Assembly: GCA_028683025.1 (NCBI GenBank)
Contig: JAJRAB010000070.1
Span: 1-5,281 of the forward strand
DNA length: 5,281 bases
Direction: 5' to 3'
From: Candidatus Methanomethylicus sp.
Lineage (GTDB): Archaea > Thermoproteota > Methanomethylicia > Methanomethylicales > Methanomethylicaceae
In this document: piece by piece, positions 1 through 4,955 of the stretch
Numbering within the stretch: position 1 is the first letter of the stretch
Layout of the letters: each line of letters begins with the position of its first letter
Notes under the pieces: model-generated
Told to the model about the DNA's origin: nothing
Seen by the model: only the letters and a program-made list of their open reading frames with translations
The model's database searches: none
Program-made: the position numbers and the translations under genes

Positions 1-232
1 CGGCAGCCCTTGCCTTAACCACAAGATCACCGTCTGCAATAATGCAGATCTTGACATCCCTCCCGATGGGGTTTACCAGCGGGACGGTTTCATTGATCCT
101 GTTCTCCGGGGCTTTTACATCAAGGCCTTTGAAGTTAATTACCAACTCCATAGCCTGCGTGAATTTTCGCTTTTCGGAGTTCTTCTTGGCATCATCCACC
201 AGCGCAGTGATTTTTGCTATGTCATACTGCAT
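1..232 (-). CDS. rpl1: 50S ribosomal protein L1 (uL1), N-terminal part; 3' end outside window
   Basis: The first 77 codons of ribosomal protein L1, which builds the mobile L1 stalk of the large subunit near the exit site and binds 23S rRNA. The protein opens MQYDIAKITALVDDAKKNSE; the RKFTQAMELVINFKGLDVK segment (about residues 22-40) and the PENRINETV segment (42-50) match the conserved archaeal L1 N-terminal RNA-binding domain. Archaeal L1 is usually about 215 residues, so roughly two thirds lies beyond base 1. The ATG start follows the rpl11 stop by one base, and a GGAGG sits nine bases upstream inside the last rpl11 codons, so translation is probably coupled to L11. In archaea generally, rpl10 and rpl12 follow; they would be outside this window. 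L1 is a known translational autoregulator of its own operon in methanogens. Identity is secure; partial only because of the window edge. Confidence 0.96.
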   Translation of the reverse strand, partial: MQYDIAKITALVDDAKKNSEKRKFTQAMELVINFKGLDVKAPENRINETVPLVNPIGRDVKICIIADGDLVVKARAA

Positions 233-233
233 A

Positions 234-731
234 TTATGCAGCCTCCGCAGCCTTTATTTGTTCATCATAGGTTCCCGCAGCAATCTCTTTTTGGACTTCG
301 CGGGGGTCTTTACCGGTAACGGTTACGCCTATGCTAACACAGGTACCAAGGATCTCCTTCAAGCATGATTTTAGTGACCTTGCCACTGAAAGTGGATACC
401 TCGTCTTGGCTATACTGATAGCCTGTTCAATACTGAGGTCTCCCACCTTCTCAGCCTTCGAGTTGCTTGAGCACTTCTCAAGATGCAACTCTTTCACTAT
501 CAAGGCTGTGGTGGTAGGTACACCGACCTCGACCTCGAATTCCTTGGTTTCTGGGTCGGCGATTACCTTAACCGGAACTTTCATGCCTTCAAAATCCTTG
601 GTCTTTTCATTAATGGTGTTGACTACCTGAAGAATATTGAGACCAGTTGGTCCCAAGGTCGGACCAATTGGGGGTCCGCCCGTAGCCTTTCCACCATCGA
701 CTTGGAAATTGAAGGTTTTCTTTGTTACCAA
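234..731 (-). CDS. rpl11: 50S ribosomal protein L11 (uL11)
   Basis: Ribosomal protein L11, 165 residues, the normal archaeal length. It binds the GTPase-associated centre of 23S rRNA at the base of the L10-L12 stalk and takes part in factor-dependent GTP hydrolysis. The N-terminal domain carries the proline/glycine-rich signature GGKATGGPPIGPTLGPTG (residues 13-30) and the FEVEVGVPTT strand region (65-74). The C-terminal rRNA-binding domain has GTCVSIGVTVTGKDPREV (129-146). Translation starts at TTG; no better in-frame ATG exists, and a strong GAGGAGG lies seven bases upstream. It follows spt5 by two bases and precedes rpl1 by one base, the standard archaeal L11-L1 order. The linker between the domains (about 84-98, EKCSSNSKAEKVGDL) is variable, as in the family. 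Three cysteines (87, 113, 131) are present; no metal-site spacing is evident. Confidence 0.97.
   Translation of the reverse strand: MVTKKTFNFQVDGGKATGGPPIGPTLGPTGLNILQVVNTINEKTKDFEGMKVPVKVIADPETKEFEVEVGVPTTTALIVKELHLEKCSSNSKAEKVGDLSIEQAISIAKTRYPLSVARSLKSCLKEILGTCVSIGVTVTGKDPREVQKEIAAGTYDEQIKAAEAA
242..246 (-). promoter_or_regulatory. Ribosome-binding site of rpl1
   Basis: GGAGG on the minus strand, nine bases before the rpl1 ATG. It lies inside the last sense codons of rpl11 (Ala-Glu-Ala-Ala), so ribosomes finishing L11 uncover it. This supports translational coupling and the chosen L1 start. Confidence 0.7.
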
Positions 732-733
732 TT

Positions 734-1285
734 TTAATCCTCCTCAAGTTCCTCAAAAGCTTTGAAGATGTCAGTCTTCTGTTCCGATTCTTCTTTTTTC
801 TTCTCCTCAACCTTAGGGGCTTCACCACGTGAGATTAGCTTAACTTGTTCAGCATGCACTGTAATAGGGAGAGTGTAGGGCGCTTCCAATAACTCCAACG
901 TTACTGAGCTCTTTGCTTTGTCAACCTGGGTTACTTTTGCCTGCATGCTCTTGAATGGACCTGCAATGATTTCCACTTTGTCATTGATATCAATGGTGTC
1001 GACGACGGGTTTTGGCAATATGAATTTCATGATGTCCTCGAATTTGACTTTGCCCGGAACCCATCCTTTTATGTGTTTTACGTCTTCTATTGCAATGTTA
1101 ACAATGTTAGGACCGTTTGCCTCAAGAAAGACATAGCCCCGAACGTCCTGTGGCGAAACGACTGCTTTGATAGGTATGTTCTTAGATTTACAACGGCGCT
1201 CAATAAGCAAAGCTACATTCTGTTCTTGGCCTGCGGTTGTCCTAATGGCAAAAATGCGTGTGCCGGCGGGCTGGGATGTTGACAT
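734..1285 (-). CDS. spt5: Transcription elongation factor Spt5 (archaeal NusG), with long charged C-terminal tail
   Basis: Archaeal Spt5/NusG, 183 residues. The family binds the RNA polymerase clamp together with Spt4, closing the DNA channel and raising processivity, and its KOW domain can contact the ribosome. The NGN domain spans roughly residues 9-90 (IFAIRTTAGQEQNVALLIE at the start, RGYVFLEA at 49-56, HIKGWVPG at 71-78). The KOW domain spans about 98-150 (DKVEIIAGPFKSMQAKV at 102-118). Beyond the KOW domain is a tail of about 30 residues rich in Lys and Glu that ends DIFKAFEELEED. Archaeal Spt5 proteins are commonly near 150 residues, so the tail is an extension. The gene starts with ATG six bases after secE; a run of six G ten bases upstream is the only ribosome-binding candidate. 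The secE-spt5-L11-L1 order is highly conserved in archaea. Confidence 0.95.
   Translation of the reverse strand: MSTSQPAGTRIFAIRTTAGQEQNVALLIERRCKSKNIPIKAVVSPQDVRGYVFLEANGPNIVNIAIEDVKHIKGWVPGKVKFEDIMKFILPKPVVDTIDINDKVEIIAGPFKSMQAKVTQVDKAKSSVTLELLEAPYTLPITVHAEQVKLISRGEAPKVEEKKKEESEQKTDIFKAFEELEED
739..745 (-). promoter_or_regulatory. Ribosome-binding site of rpl11, deciding a TTG start
   Basis: GAGGAGG on the minus strand, seven bases before the TTG start of rpl11. It is formed by the final GAG GAG GA of spt5, so the acidic C-terminus of Spt5 (Glu-Glu-Asp) doubles as the Shine-Dalgarno sequence of the next gene. This is the strongest such site in the window and supports TTG as the genuine start codon. 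Confidence 0.8.
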
Positions 1286-1291
1286 GATGTT

Positions 1292-1468
1292 TTAACCCCC
1301 CGTGCCGAGGATCAGGGAAGCAATTAGCTGAATAATGAAGCCAAATACTCCAACAGCGATTAAGCCGATGAAGCATATCTTTATCGATAGCTTAAGCTCG
1401 TCAAAGTCAGGCTTCCTTGACAGTTTCAAAACTTTTCCCATTGATCTAAAAGAATCGGATAGACCCAT
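1292..1468 (-). CDS. secE: Preprotein translocase subunit SecE (Sec61 gamma)
   Basis: Small tail-anchored subunit of the SecYEG/Sec61 protein-conducting channel; it clamps the two halves of SecY in the cytoplasmic membrane. The 58-residue product has a short amphipathic cytoplasmic part with the family signature LSRKPDFDELKLSIK (about 16-30) and one membrane-spanning helix (about 31-55, ICFIGLIAVGVFGFIIQLIA...), ending in a Gly-rich tail. I chose the ATG at 1468 because GGTGAG lies four bases before it. An in-frame ATG at 1483 would add five residues (MLVSK) but has no ribosome-binding site. No rpl or ftsZ gene lies directly upstream; dtdA ends 71 bases before the outer ATG and a TATA-like box lies in that gap, so secE probably begins the secE-spt5-L11-L1 unit. 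Identification rests on the signature, the size, the single helix and the neighbour spt5. Confidence 0.93.
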   Translation of the reverse strand: MGLSDSFRSMGKVLKLSRKPDFDELKLSIKICFIGLIAVGVFGFIIQLIASLILGTGG

Positions 1469-1472
1469 CTTA

Positions 1473-1478
1473 CTCACC
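1473..1478 (-). promoter_or_regulatory. Ribosome-binding site of secE, favouring the inner ATG
   Basis: GGTGAG on the minus strand, four bases before the ATG at 1468. GGTGA pairs with the UCACC of the archaeal 16S rRNA 3' end. It lies downstream of the alternative ATG at 1483, so it can only serve the inner start. Confidence 0.55.
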
Positions 1479-1518
1479 AACATTGTTTATGTGAGCAAAG
1501 GGGTAAAAAGTTAAGGCT

Positions 1519-1530
1519 CAATTTAAAGCT
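1519..1530 (-). promoter_or_regulatory. Candidate TATA box for the secE-spt5-rpl11-rpl1 unit
   Basis: The 71-base gap between dtdA and secE holds, on the minus strand, GCTTTAAATTG, which resembles the archaeal TATA box. Taking the usual 25-27 base distance, transcription would begin near base 1498, giving a leader of about 30 bases that contains the GGTGAG site of the inner secE start. The box overlaps a small palindrome (AAAGCTTT, 1525-1532). I see no convincing BRE and no strong T-tract terminator behind dtdA, so readthrough from dtdA is also possible. Confidence 0.45.
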
Positions 1531-1554
1531 TTGCATTAATCCTAGTTTCAAATT

Positions 1555-2358
1555 TCAGATCTTTTCAAGCTCTATTTCATTGCGAATTGCAAATTGTTTT
1601 ATATAATCCTTGAAGGCAGAAGGGGTCCCTTTCCAATCCACTACTATGGAATTGCATCCACCATATGTTCGTTTTAAAGCCAGTTCAATCATTGCTCGGT
1701 CCATTTTTTCAGTTAGAACATACTTAGGCAGAATATGCCCAAAGGCGAATTTTCCAGAAATTATCAGATTCGTGAATTTTTCAGAGTAGTGCCCACCACC
1801 AATCCCAAGAGCAACTTTTCCAAAAGCATGGTTGCTCATGATGCTGCGCGTAACAGCTTTTGAAACAGCCTCTCCCAAAGTGGGATCTCCCCAAGCGTGG
1901 TCCTCGCTTCCTATTTCCACGAAAGTCACGGGGTATGGAATCTCAGTTGGACCGTGGTGTGTAGCTTCAACGGTAACCTGGAGCTCCAGATTTGAGGCGC
2001 TAGCAATTTGCTTCAATTCGCAAATCAGCGCTGACTGTAAAATTGGGTTTGAGAAGGCAATGCTGTTGGGTTTGCCACCAAGTTGAGCACTGTTGGTGGG
2101 GTTTCCCGGACTATGGGCTGTGAGGCATTTTTTGCCAGAGGCACTTTTATGCCTTGATAGGCATAGGACCCATTCCACATCATTTGGGGCCAGTTCGAGG
2201 TCTATGAGGTGCTGCTCAACTTCAATCAAACAGAGATCCCTGAAGATGAGAGCAGGTTGTGAATTGAAAAGGAAGGATTTGAAGGGAATATGCTCTGCCA
2301 GGTGGCTAGCTATGTTGACACCCGCAGGATCGTTTTTTGAGTAAACCATGACCTTCAA
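1555..2358 (-). CDS. dtdA: D-aminoacyl-tRNA deacylase, DTD2/GEK1 type
   Basis: Archaeal/plant-type D-aminoacyl-tRNA deacylase (DTD2), 267 residues, full length for the family. It hydrolyses the ester bond of D-aminoacyl-tRNAs, recycling tRNA mischarged with D-amino acids; family members are zinc-dependent and unrelated to bacterial DTD1. Signatures visible in order: SRHKS (68-72), AHSPGN (81-86), EATHHGPTE (131-139), VEIGS (147-151), GIGGGHYSEKFT (185-196), FGHILPKY (206-213) and VDWKG (230-234). The His-rich EATHHGP and GGGHY motifs are the likely metal or active-site positions. Start choice: TTG at 2358 gives the family-typical N-terminus MKVMVYSKND and has GGTGC six bases upstream; the in-frame ATG at 2349 would remove three residues of the first strand. 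It lies 20 bases after argF, probably co-transcribed with it. The function fits the surrounding translation genes. Confidence 0.93.
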   Translation of the reverse strand: MKVMVYSKNDPAGVNIASHLAEHIPFKSFLFNSQPALIFRDLCLIEVEQHLIDLELAPNDVEWVLCLSRHKSASGKKCLTAHSPGNPTNSAQLGGKPNSIAFSNPILQSALICELKQIASASNLELQVTVEATHHGPTEIPYPVTFVEIGSEDHAWGDPTLGEAVSKAVTRSIMSNHAFGKVALGIGGGHYSEKFTNLIISGKFAFGHILPKYVLTEKMDRAMIELALKRTYGGCNSIVVDWKGTPSAFKDYIKQFAIRNEIELEKI

Positions 2359-2378
2359 AAAAAAGCACCAGAAAAAAA
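2357..2378 (-). terminator. T-tracts in the argF-dtdA gap, possible partial terminator
   Basis: On the minus strand the argF stop codon is followed immediately by T7 (2378-2372); after the short segment CTGGTGC comes T8 (2364-2357), whose last two bases are part of the dtdA TTG start. Archaeal RNA polymerase terminates intrinsically on U-runs without a hairpin, so some transcripts may end here and dtdA could be expressed below argF. No hairpin precedes the tract. Alternatively the run simply keeps the dtdA ribosome-binding site unstructured. Confidence 0.3.
2365..2369 (-). promoter_or_regulatory. Ribosome-binding site of dtdA, deciding a TTG start
   Basis: GGTGC on the minus strand, six bases before TTG at 2358 and fifteen before the in-frame ATG at 2349. 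The spacing favours TTG. The site is sandwiched between two T-tracts. Confidence 0.5.
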
Positions 2379-3320
2379 TTAGAAGAGAAGAGCCATTATG
2401 CCCTTCTGAGCGTGCAGACGGTTTTCTGCCTGGTCCCAGACAACCGAATTCCTGCTGTCAATGACATCATCAGTCACTTCTTCGCCCCTGTGGGCAGGTA
2501 GGCAGTGCATAAATACGGAGTTCTTTGGAGCTGCAGCCATCAATGACGAGTTTACCTGGAAAGGTTTCATGGTAGATTTGCGTTCCTGGGCTTCTGCATC
2601 CTGTCCCATTGAAACCCACACGTCAGTATAGATTACATCTGCCTCTTTCACTGCTGCTTTGGGATCATCTGTCGTAGTCAATTTTGAACCCTTTGCAGCC
2701 AAGCGCTCTAGTGTGGACAAGTAATCGTCAGGAGCCATATACTTGCGGGGAGAAGCGATGGTCATGTTTCCGCCAAGCCGCATTACTGCCTCCGCCAGTG
2801 ATCTGCAAACATTATCATTGCCATCCCCTACAAATGCAACATTCGCCCCTTCAATCTTTCCCAGCTTTTCCATTATGGTAAGGCAGTCCCCCAATGCCTG
2901 GCACGGGTGGGACGAGTCACTTAGGGCATTGATGACAGGAGCCCTTGCCACCTGGGCCATGGTTTCCAAATCAGTATGTTTGAATACTCTGGCCACTATC
3001 CCATCAACGTAGCAGTCAAATGTCCTTCCGGTATCAGCAACGGTCTCACCCCTCCCCAATTGGAGATCATTCCAGCTCAAGTATATGGGGTGTCCTCCCA
3101 ATTGGTATACACCAACATCAAAGGAGATCCTGGTTCTTGTGGAAGGTTTCTGGAACAAAAGCGCCACACTTTTCCCCTGCAGATAGGGGCGTAGGTAGTT
3201 GCCACATTTCACTTCAGACTTAATTTGACTAGCTTTGTTGAGCATTGCAGTTAGCTCTTCCTTGGTAAAGTCAGCGGTAACAAGAAAATCTCTTCCTTTT
3301 AGACTCCTCGTGTTTATCAC
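2379..3320 (-). CDS. argF: Ornithine carbamoyltransferase
   Basis: Ornithine carbamoyltransferase, 313 residues, normal full length. It transfers the carbamoyl group of carbamoyl phosphate to ornithine to form citrulline in arginine biosynthesis, as a cytoplasmic oligomer. The N-terminal carbamoyl-phosphate domain has STRTR (60-64) and HPCQ (138-141). The C-terminal ornithine domain has GDGNDN (165-170), DVWVSMG (233-239, the SMG ornithine loop that separates OTCases from aspartate carbamoyltransferases) and HCLP (272-275). All catalytic signatures are intact. The start is GTG, placed so that the family-typical MxxxSLKGRDFL opening is kept; the AGAGG directly abutting it is too close for a normal ribosome-binding site, so translation may be leaderless or weakly initiated. 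No other arginine or carbamoyl-phosphate gene is visible. It sits between ftsY and dtdA, an unexpected place for a biosynthetic gene. Confidence 0.97.
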   Translation of the reverse strand: MINTRSLKGRDFLVTADFTKEELTAMLNKASQIKSEVKCGNYLRPYLQGKSVALLFQKPSTRTRISFDVGVYQLGGHPIYLSWNDLQLGRGETVADTGRTFDCYVDGIVARVFKHTDLETMAQVARAPVINALSDSSHPCQALGDCLTIMEKLGKIEGANVAFVGDGNDNVCRSLAEAVMRLGGNMTIASPRKYMAPDDYLSTLERLAAKGSKLTTTDDPKAAVKEADVIYTDVWVSMGQDAEAQERKSTMKPFQVNSSLMAAAPKNSVFMHCLPAHRGEEVTDDVIDSRNSVVWDQAENRLHAQKGIMALLF

Positions 3321-3402
3321 CCTCTTATTTTAAGGTTTTTTTAACAAAAATAGACACTTAAAATCTTTTCGATAAGCAAAGTCTTAAAAAAATTATAATG
3401 TC
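3321..3402 (-). promoter_or_regulatory. ftsY-argF intergenic region with candidate argF promoter
   Basis: An 82-base, strongly AT-rich gap, the longest in the window. On the minus strand it offers three TATA-like sequences: ATTATAAT (3399-3392, palindromic), GATTTTAAG (3365-3357) and CTATTTTTG (3353-3345). The second would place the transcription start near 3334, about 14 bases before the GTG; the third would make the argF mRNA nearly leaderless. The sequence does not decide among them. The gap, together with the T7 tract behind ftsY, suggests argF has its own promoter. Confidence 0.35.
3386..3392 (-). terminator. T7 tract behind ftsY, candidate archaeal terminator
   Basis: On the minus strand a run of seven T lies 11 bases after the ftsY stop codon, with no stem-loop before it. 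U-runs are sufficient intrinsic terminators for archaeal RNA polymerase. It is the best candidate end of the eIF6-LX-prefoldin-ftsY transcript. Confidence 0.4.
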
Positions 3403-4302
3403 TTAATTTTTAGACGTTTTTGCTAATATGTTTTCAATTACCCAAGATGGATCAAATGGGATGAGATCTGCATAGTTCTGCCCAACCCCAAGGAAGAGTA
3501 TGGGCTTTTTGATGGTATTGGATATGGAAATGGCTGCCCCGCCTTTTGAATCAGCGTCAACTTTTGTGAGTATAACCGCATCGAGCTTGACATATTTATT
3601 AAAGTCTTGAGCCTGTTGGAGCGCATCATTGCCAGCAAGAGAATCACCGATGAAGATCGTGAGATCCGGATTCACTACGCGGTATATCTTCAACAGCTCA
3701 TCCATTAGGCCCTTATCGGTTTGCATCCTCCCTGCTGTGTCGATGAGAACTGATTCTATGCCATTTGACTTTGCATAGATTATGGCATCATAGGCAACTG
3801 CTGCAGGATCCGCTCCGTATCGGTGCTTTATGACCTTTATGTTGAGCCTACCGGCATGGGTTTCTAATTGTTCCTCAGACCCTGCTCTGAAGGTATCGCT
3901 GCATGATAGGACAACACTGATATGGTTATCAATGAGGTACTTTGCAACTTTGGCTATTGTGGTCGTCTTGCCAGTGCCGTTTATTCCAACGAACATTATT
4001 AAGAAGGGTTTCTTGGATTTGACCATATTTAACAGGTCAGCTGTAGAAAGTGTTTCTCTAAGGATCTCTCTGAAAGATGATTCTATTACGGGAGAGATGT
4101 CCTCGAACCGCTTAACCTTGACTCCAACCAGCTTTTGCTTGAGCCTGTTGCAGAGTTCTTCCGCTACAGGCAGGGCAACATCGCATTCTACCAAAGCCAT
4201 TTGTAGATTCCAGAGGGAGTTTTCTAAATCTCCCTCGGAGATGGATTTAGAGGATACATCGGTGACGAAATCCCCTAAAGCCTTCTTCAGTTTTTCAAAC
4301 AC
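3403..4302 (-). CDS. ftsY: Signal recognition particle receptor FtsY (SR alpha)
   Basis: SRP receptor GTPase, 299 residues. It docks the SRP-ribosome complex at the membrane and, with SRP54, hydrolyses GTP to hand the nascent chain to SecY. An N domain helical bundle covers about residues 1-90 (MFEKLKKALGDF at the start, LVECDVALPVAEEL at 37-50). The G domain follows: P-loop GINGTGKTTT (106-115), DTFRAG...EQL (136-145), DTAGR (188-192), TKVD (246-249) and GVGQNYADLIPFD (272-284). There is essentially no acidic A domain before the N domain, common in archaea. The GTG start lies three bases after the prefoldin stop; there is no clear ribosome-binding site. An ATG overlaps it in another frame but closes after five codons. 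Its neighbours (prefoldin and SecE nearby) fit co-translational targeting. Confidence 0.97.
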   Translation of the reverse strand: MFEKLKKALGDFVTDVSSKSISEGDLENSLWNLQMALVECDVALPVAEELCNRLKQKLVGVKVKRFEDISPVIESSFREILRETLSTADLLNMVKSKKPFLIMFVGINGTGKTTTIAKVAKYLIDNHISVVLSCSDTFRAGSEEQLETHAGRLNIKVIKHRYGADPAAVAYDAIIYAKSNGIESVLIDTAGRMQTDKGLMDELLKIYRVVNPDLTIFIGDSLAGNDALQQAQDFNKYVKLDAVILTKVDADSKGGAAISISNTIKKPILFLGVGQNYADLIPFDPSWVIENILAKTSKN

Positions 4303-4305
4303 ATA

Positions 4306-4764
4306 TTACGCCTGCCCAGCAGCCTCTAGTTGAGCGTAGAGCTGGTCTATCCTGCCTTGGAGTTGACCCAAGCGGGCCGATATTTGAGTAAAGTTATTTT
4401 GGAGGGTTGTGGCCTGCTCCTGACCCAGCTTAATTCTACTGTCAATGTTGGATATAGCGTCATCTAGAGATTTTTCTACTGAAACCCCAGAGCCTATTCC
4501 GACTATCACCGAGTCTACATTTTGCAATTGAGCTCGAATGTAGTTGCCTCCGCCGATATGAATTAGGGTTTCACCGTTGCCGCTTCTGGACTTTATTTCC
4601 ATCAAGGAAGCTTTGGAAAGAAGCATGTCTGCAATTATGTTTGATGCTAATTCCAACTGTTGACGGATCGCATCGGCATAAGCCTTCATATTTGAAAATT
4701 CCTGGAGTAAGACATCAAGCTCTTCCTTTGGAGCGAGCTTTGATGTTGGCCTTTCCTTGCTCAT
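4306..4764 (-). CDS. pfdA: Prefoldin subunit alpha
   Basis: Alpha subunit of the hexameric chaperone prefoldin, 152 residues. Prefoldin (two alpha, four beta subunits) captures unfolded nascent proteins with its coiled-coil tentacles and passes them to the thermosome/chaperonin in the cytoplasm. The layout is the family's: an N-terminal coiled coil (about 12-56), a beta-hairpin core (TLIHIGGGNYIRAQLQ 66-81, SVIVGIGSGVSVEKS 85-99) and a C-terminal coiled coil (about 100-148). The extra hairpin strands and the VGIGSGVSVEK motif mark it as alpha rather than beta. The ATG start overlaps the LX stop by four bases (ATGA), and GGTGA lies seven bases upstream, so translation is coupled. It is followed three bases later by ftsY in the same reading frame. 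Confidence 0.95.
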   Translation of the reverse strand: MSKERPTSKLAPKEELDVLLQEFSNMKAYADAIRQQLELASNIIADMLLSKASLMEIKSRSGNGETLIHIGGGNYIRAQLQNVDSVIVGIGSGVSVEKSLDDAISNIDSRIKLGQEQATTLQNNFTQISARLGQLQGRIDQLYAQLEAAGQA

Positions 4765-4955
4765 TGTGCTTTCACCGGCTCTTCTGTAATAGAGTTGATC
4801 TTGACTTCAAAACGCCTTACACCATGGTTTCCCCCGAGTATGCTCAGGGTACTTTCGCGGGCTGAAGCCTCGTCATCTGCTGTGACAGTTTTTGAAAATT
4901 TTTTCCACTCAAATTTTAGCCTCATAGATCCTTTAACAACATAATTCTTGCTCAT
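4761..4955 (-). CDS. rplX: Ribosomal protein LX (eL20 / L18a family)
   Basis: Small large-subunit protein LX, the archaeal relative of eukaryotic eL20 (L18a), 64 residues; archaeal members are typically 60-80. The single small alpha/beta domain shows the family pattern: a first strand (YVVKGSMRL), FEWKKFSKTVTADDEASARESTLSILG in the middle (a strand then a helix), and GNHGVRRFEVKINSIT at the end, with the conserved N-H-x-V-R-R contact region. Two adjacent in-frame ATGs exist; I chose the inner one (4955) because AAGGTGAT lies five bases from it but only two from the outer one (4958). The gene overlaps the eIF6 stop and the pfdA start by one to four bases each. The eIF6-LX-prefoldin order is a recurring archaeal arrangement and adds confidence to the identification. 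Confidence 0.9.
   Translation of the reverse strand: MSKNYVVKGSMRLKFEWKKFSKTVTADDEASARESTLSILGGNHGVRRFEVKINSITEEPVKAQ
4772..4776 (-). promoter_or_regulatory. Ribosome-binding site of pfdA
   Basis: GGTGA on the minus strand, seven bases before the prefoldin ATG and inside the last codons of the LX gene. It supports the ATGA-overlap start. Confidence 0.65.

Noticed and set aside
42..368. Plus-strand open frame of 108 codons opposite rpl1 and rpl11
   Set aside because: Antisense shadow of two ribosomal protein genes, with no family resemblance.
610..828. Minus-strand 72-codon frame with a very basic N-terminus, across the spt5-rpl11 junction
   Set aside because: It is an alternative frame of the Lys/Glu-rich spt5 tail and the start of rpl11; the Arg/Lys run comes from reading AAG/GAA-rich codons out of frame.
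1292..1301. Run of six G just before the secE stop as a programmed frameshift site
   Set aside because: SecE ends normally for the family two codons later and no useful continuation appears; the run more likely reflects Gly codons and possibly a weak ribosome-binding site for spt5.
1525..1532. Palindrome AAAGCTTT upstream of secE as a terminator or operator
   Set aside because: Too short to form a stable hairpin and it overlaps the TATA-like box; no partner copies seen.
3438..3647. Minus-strand 69-codon frame within ftsY
   Set aside because: Out-of-frame reading inside the intact FtsY G domain; no ribosome-binding site or family match.
3830..4333. Plus-strand open frame of 167 codons antisense to ftsY and the end of pfdA
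   Set aside because: It lies wholly opposite well-supported minus-strand genes, has no recognisable domain, and its composition (Ser/Thr/Leu-rich) is what an antisense frame of these genes yields.
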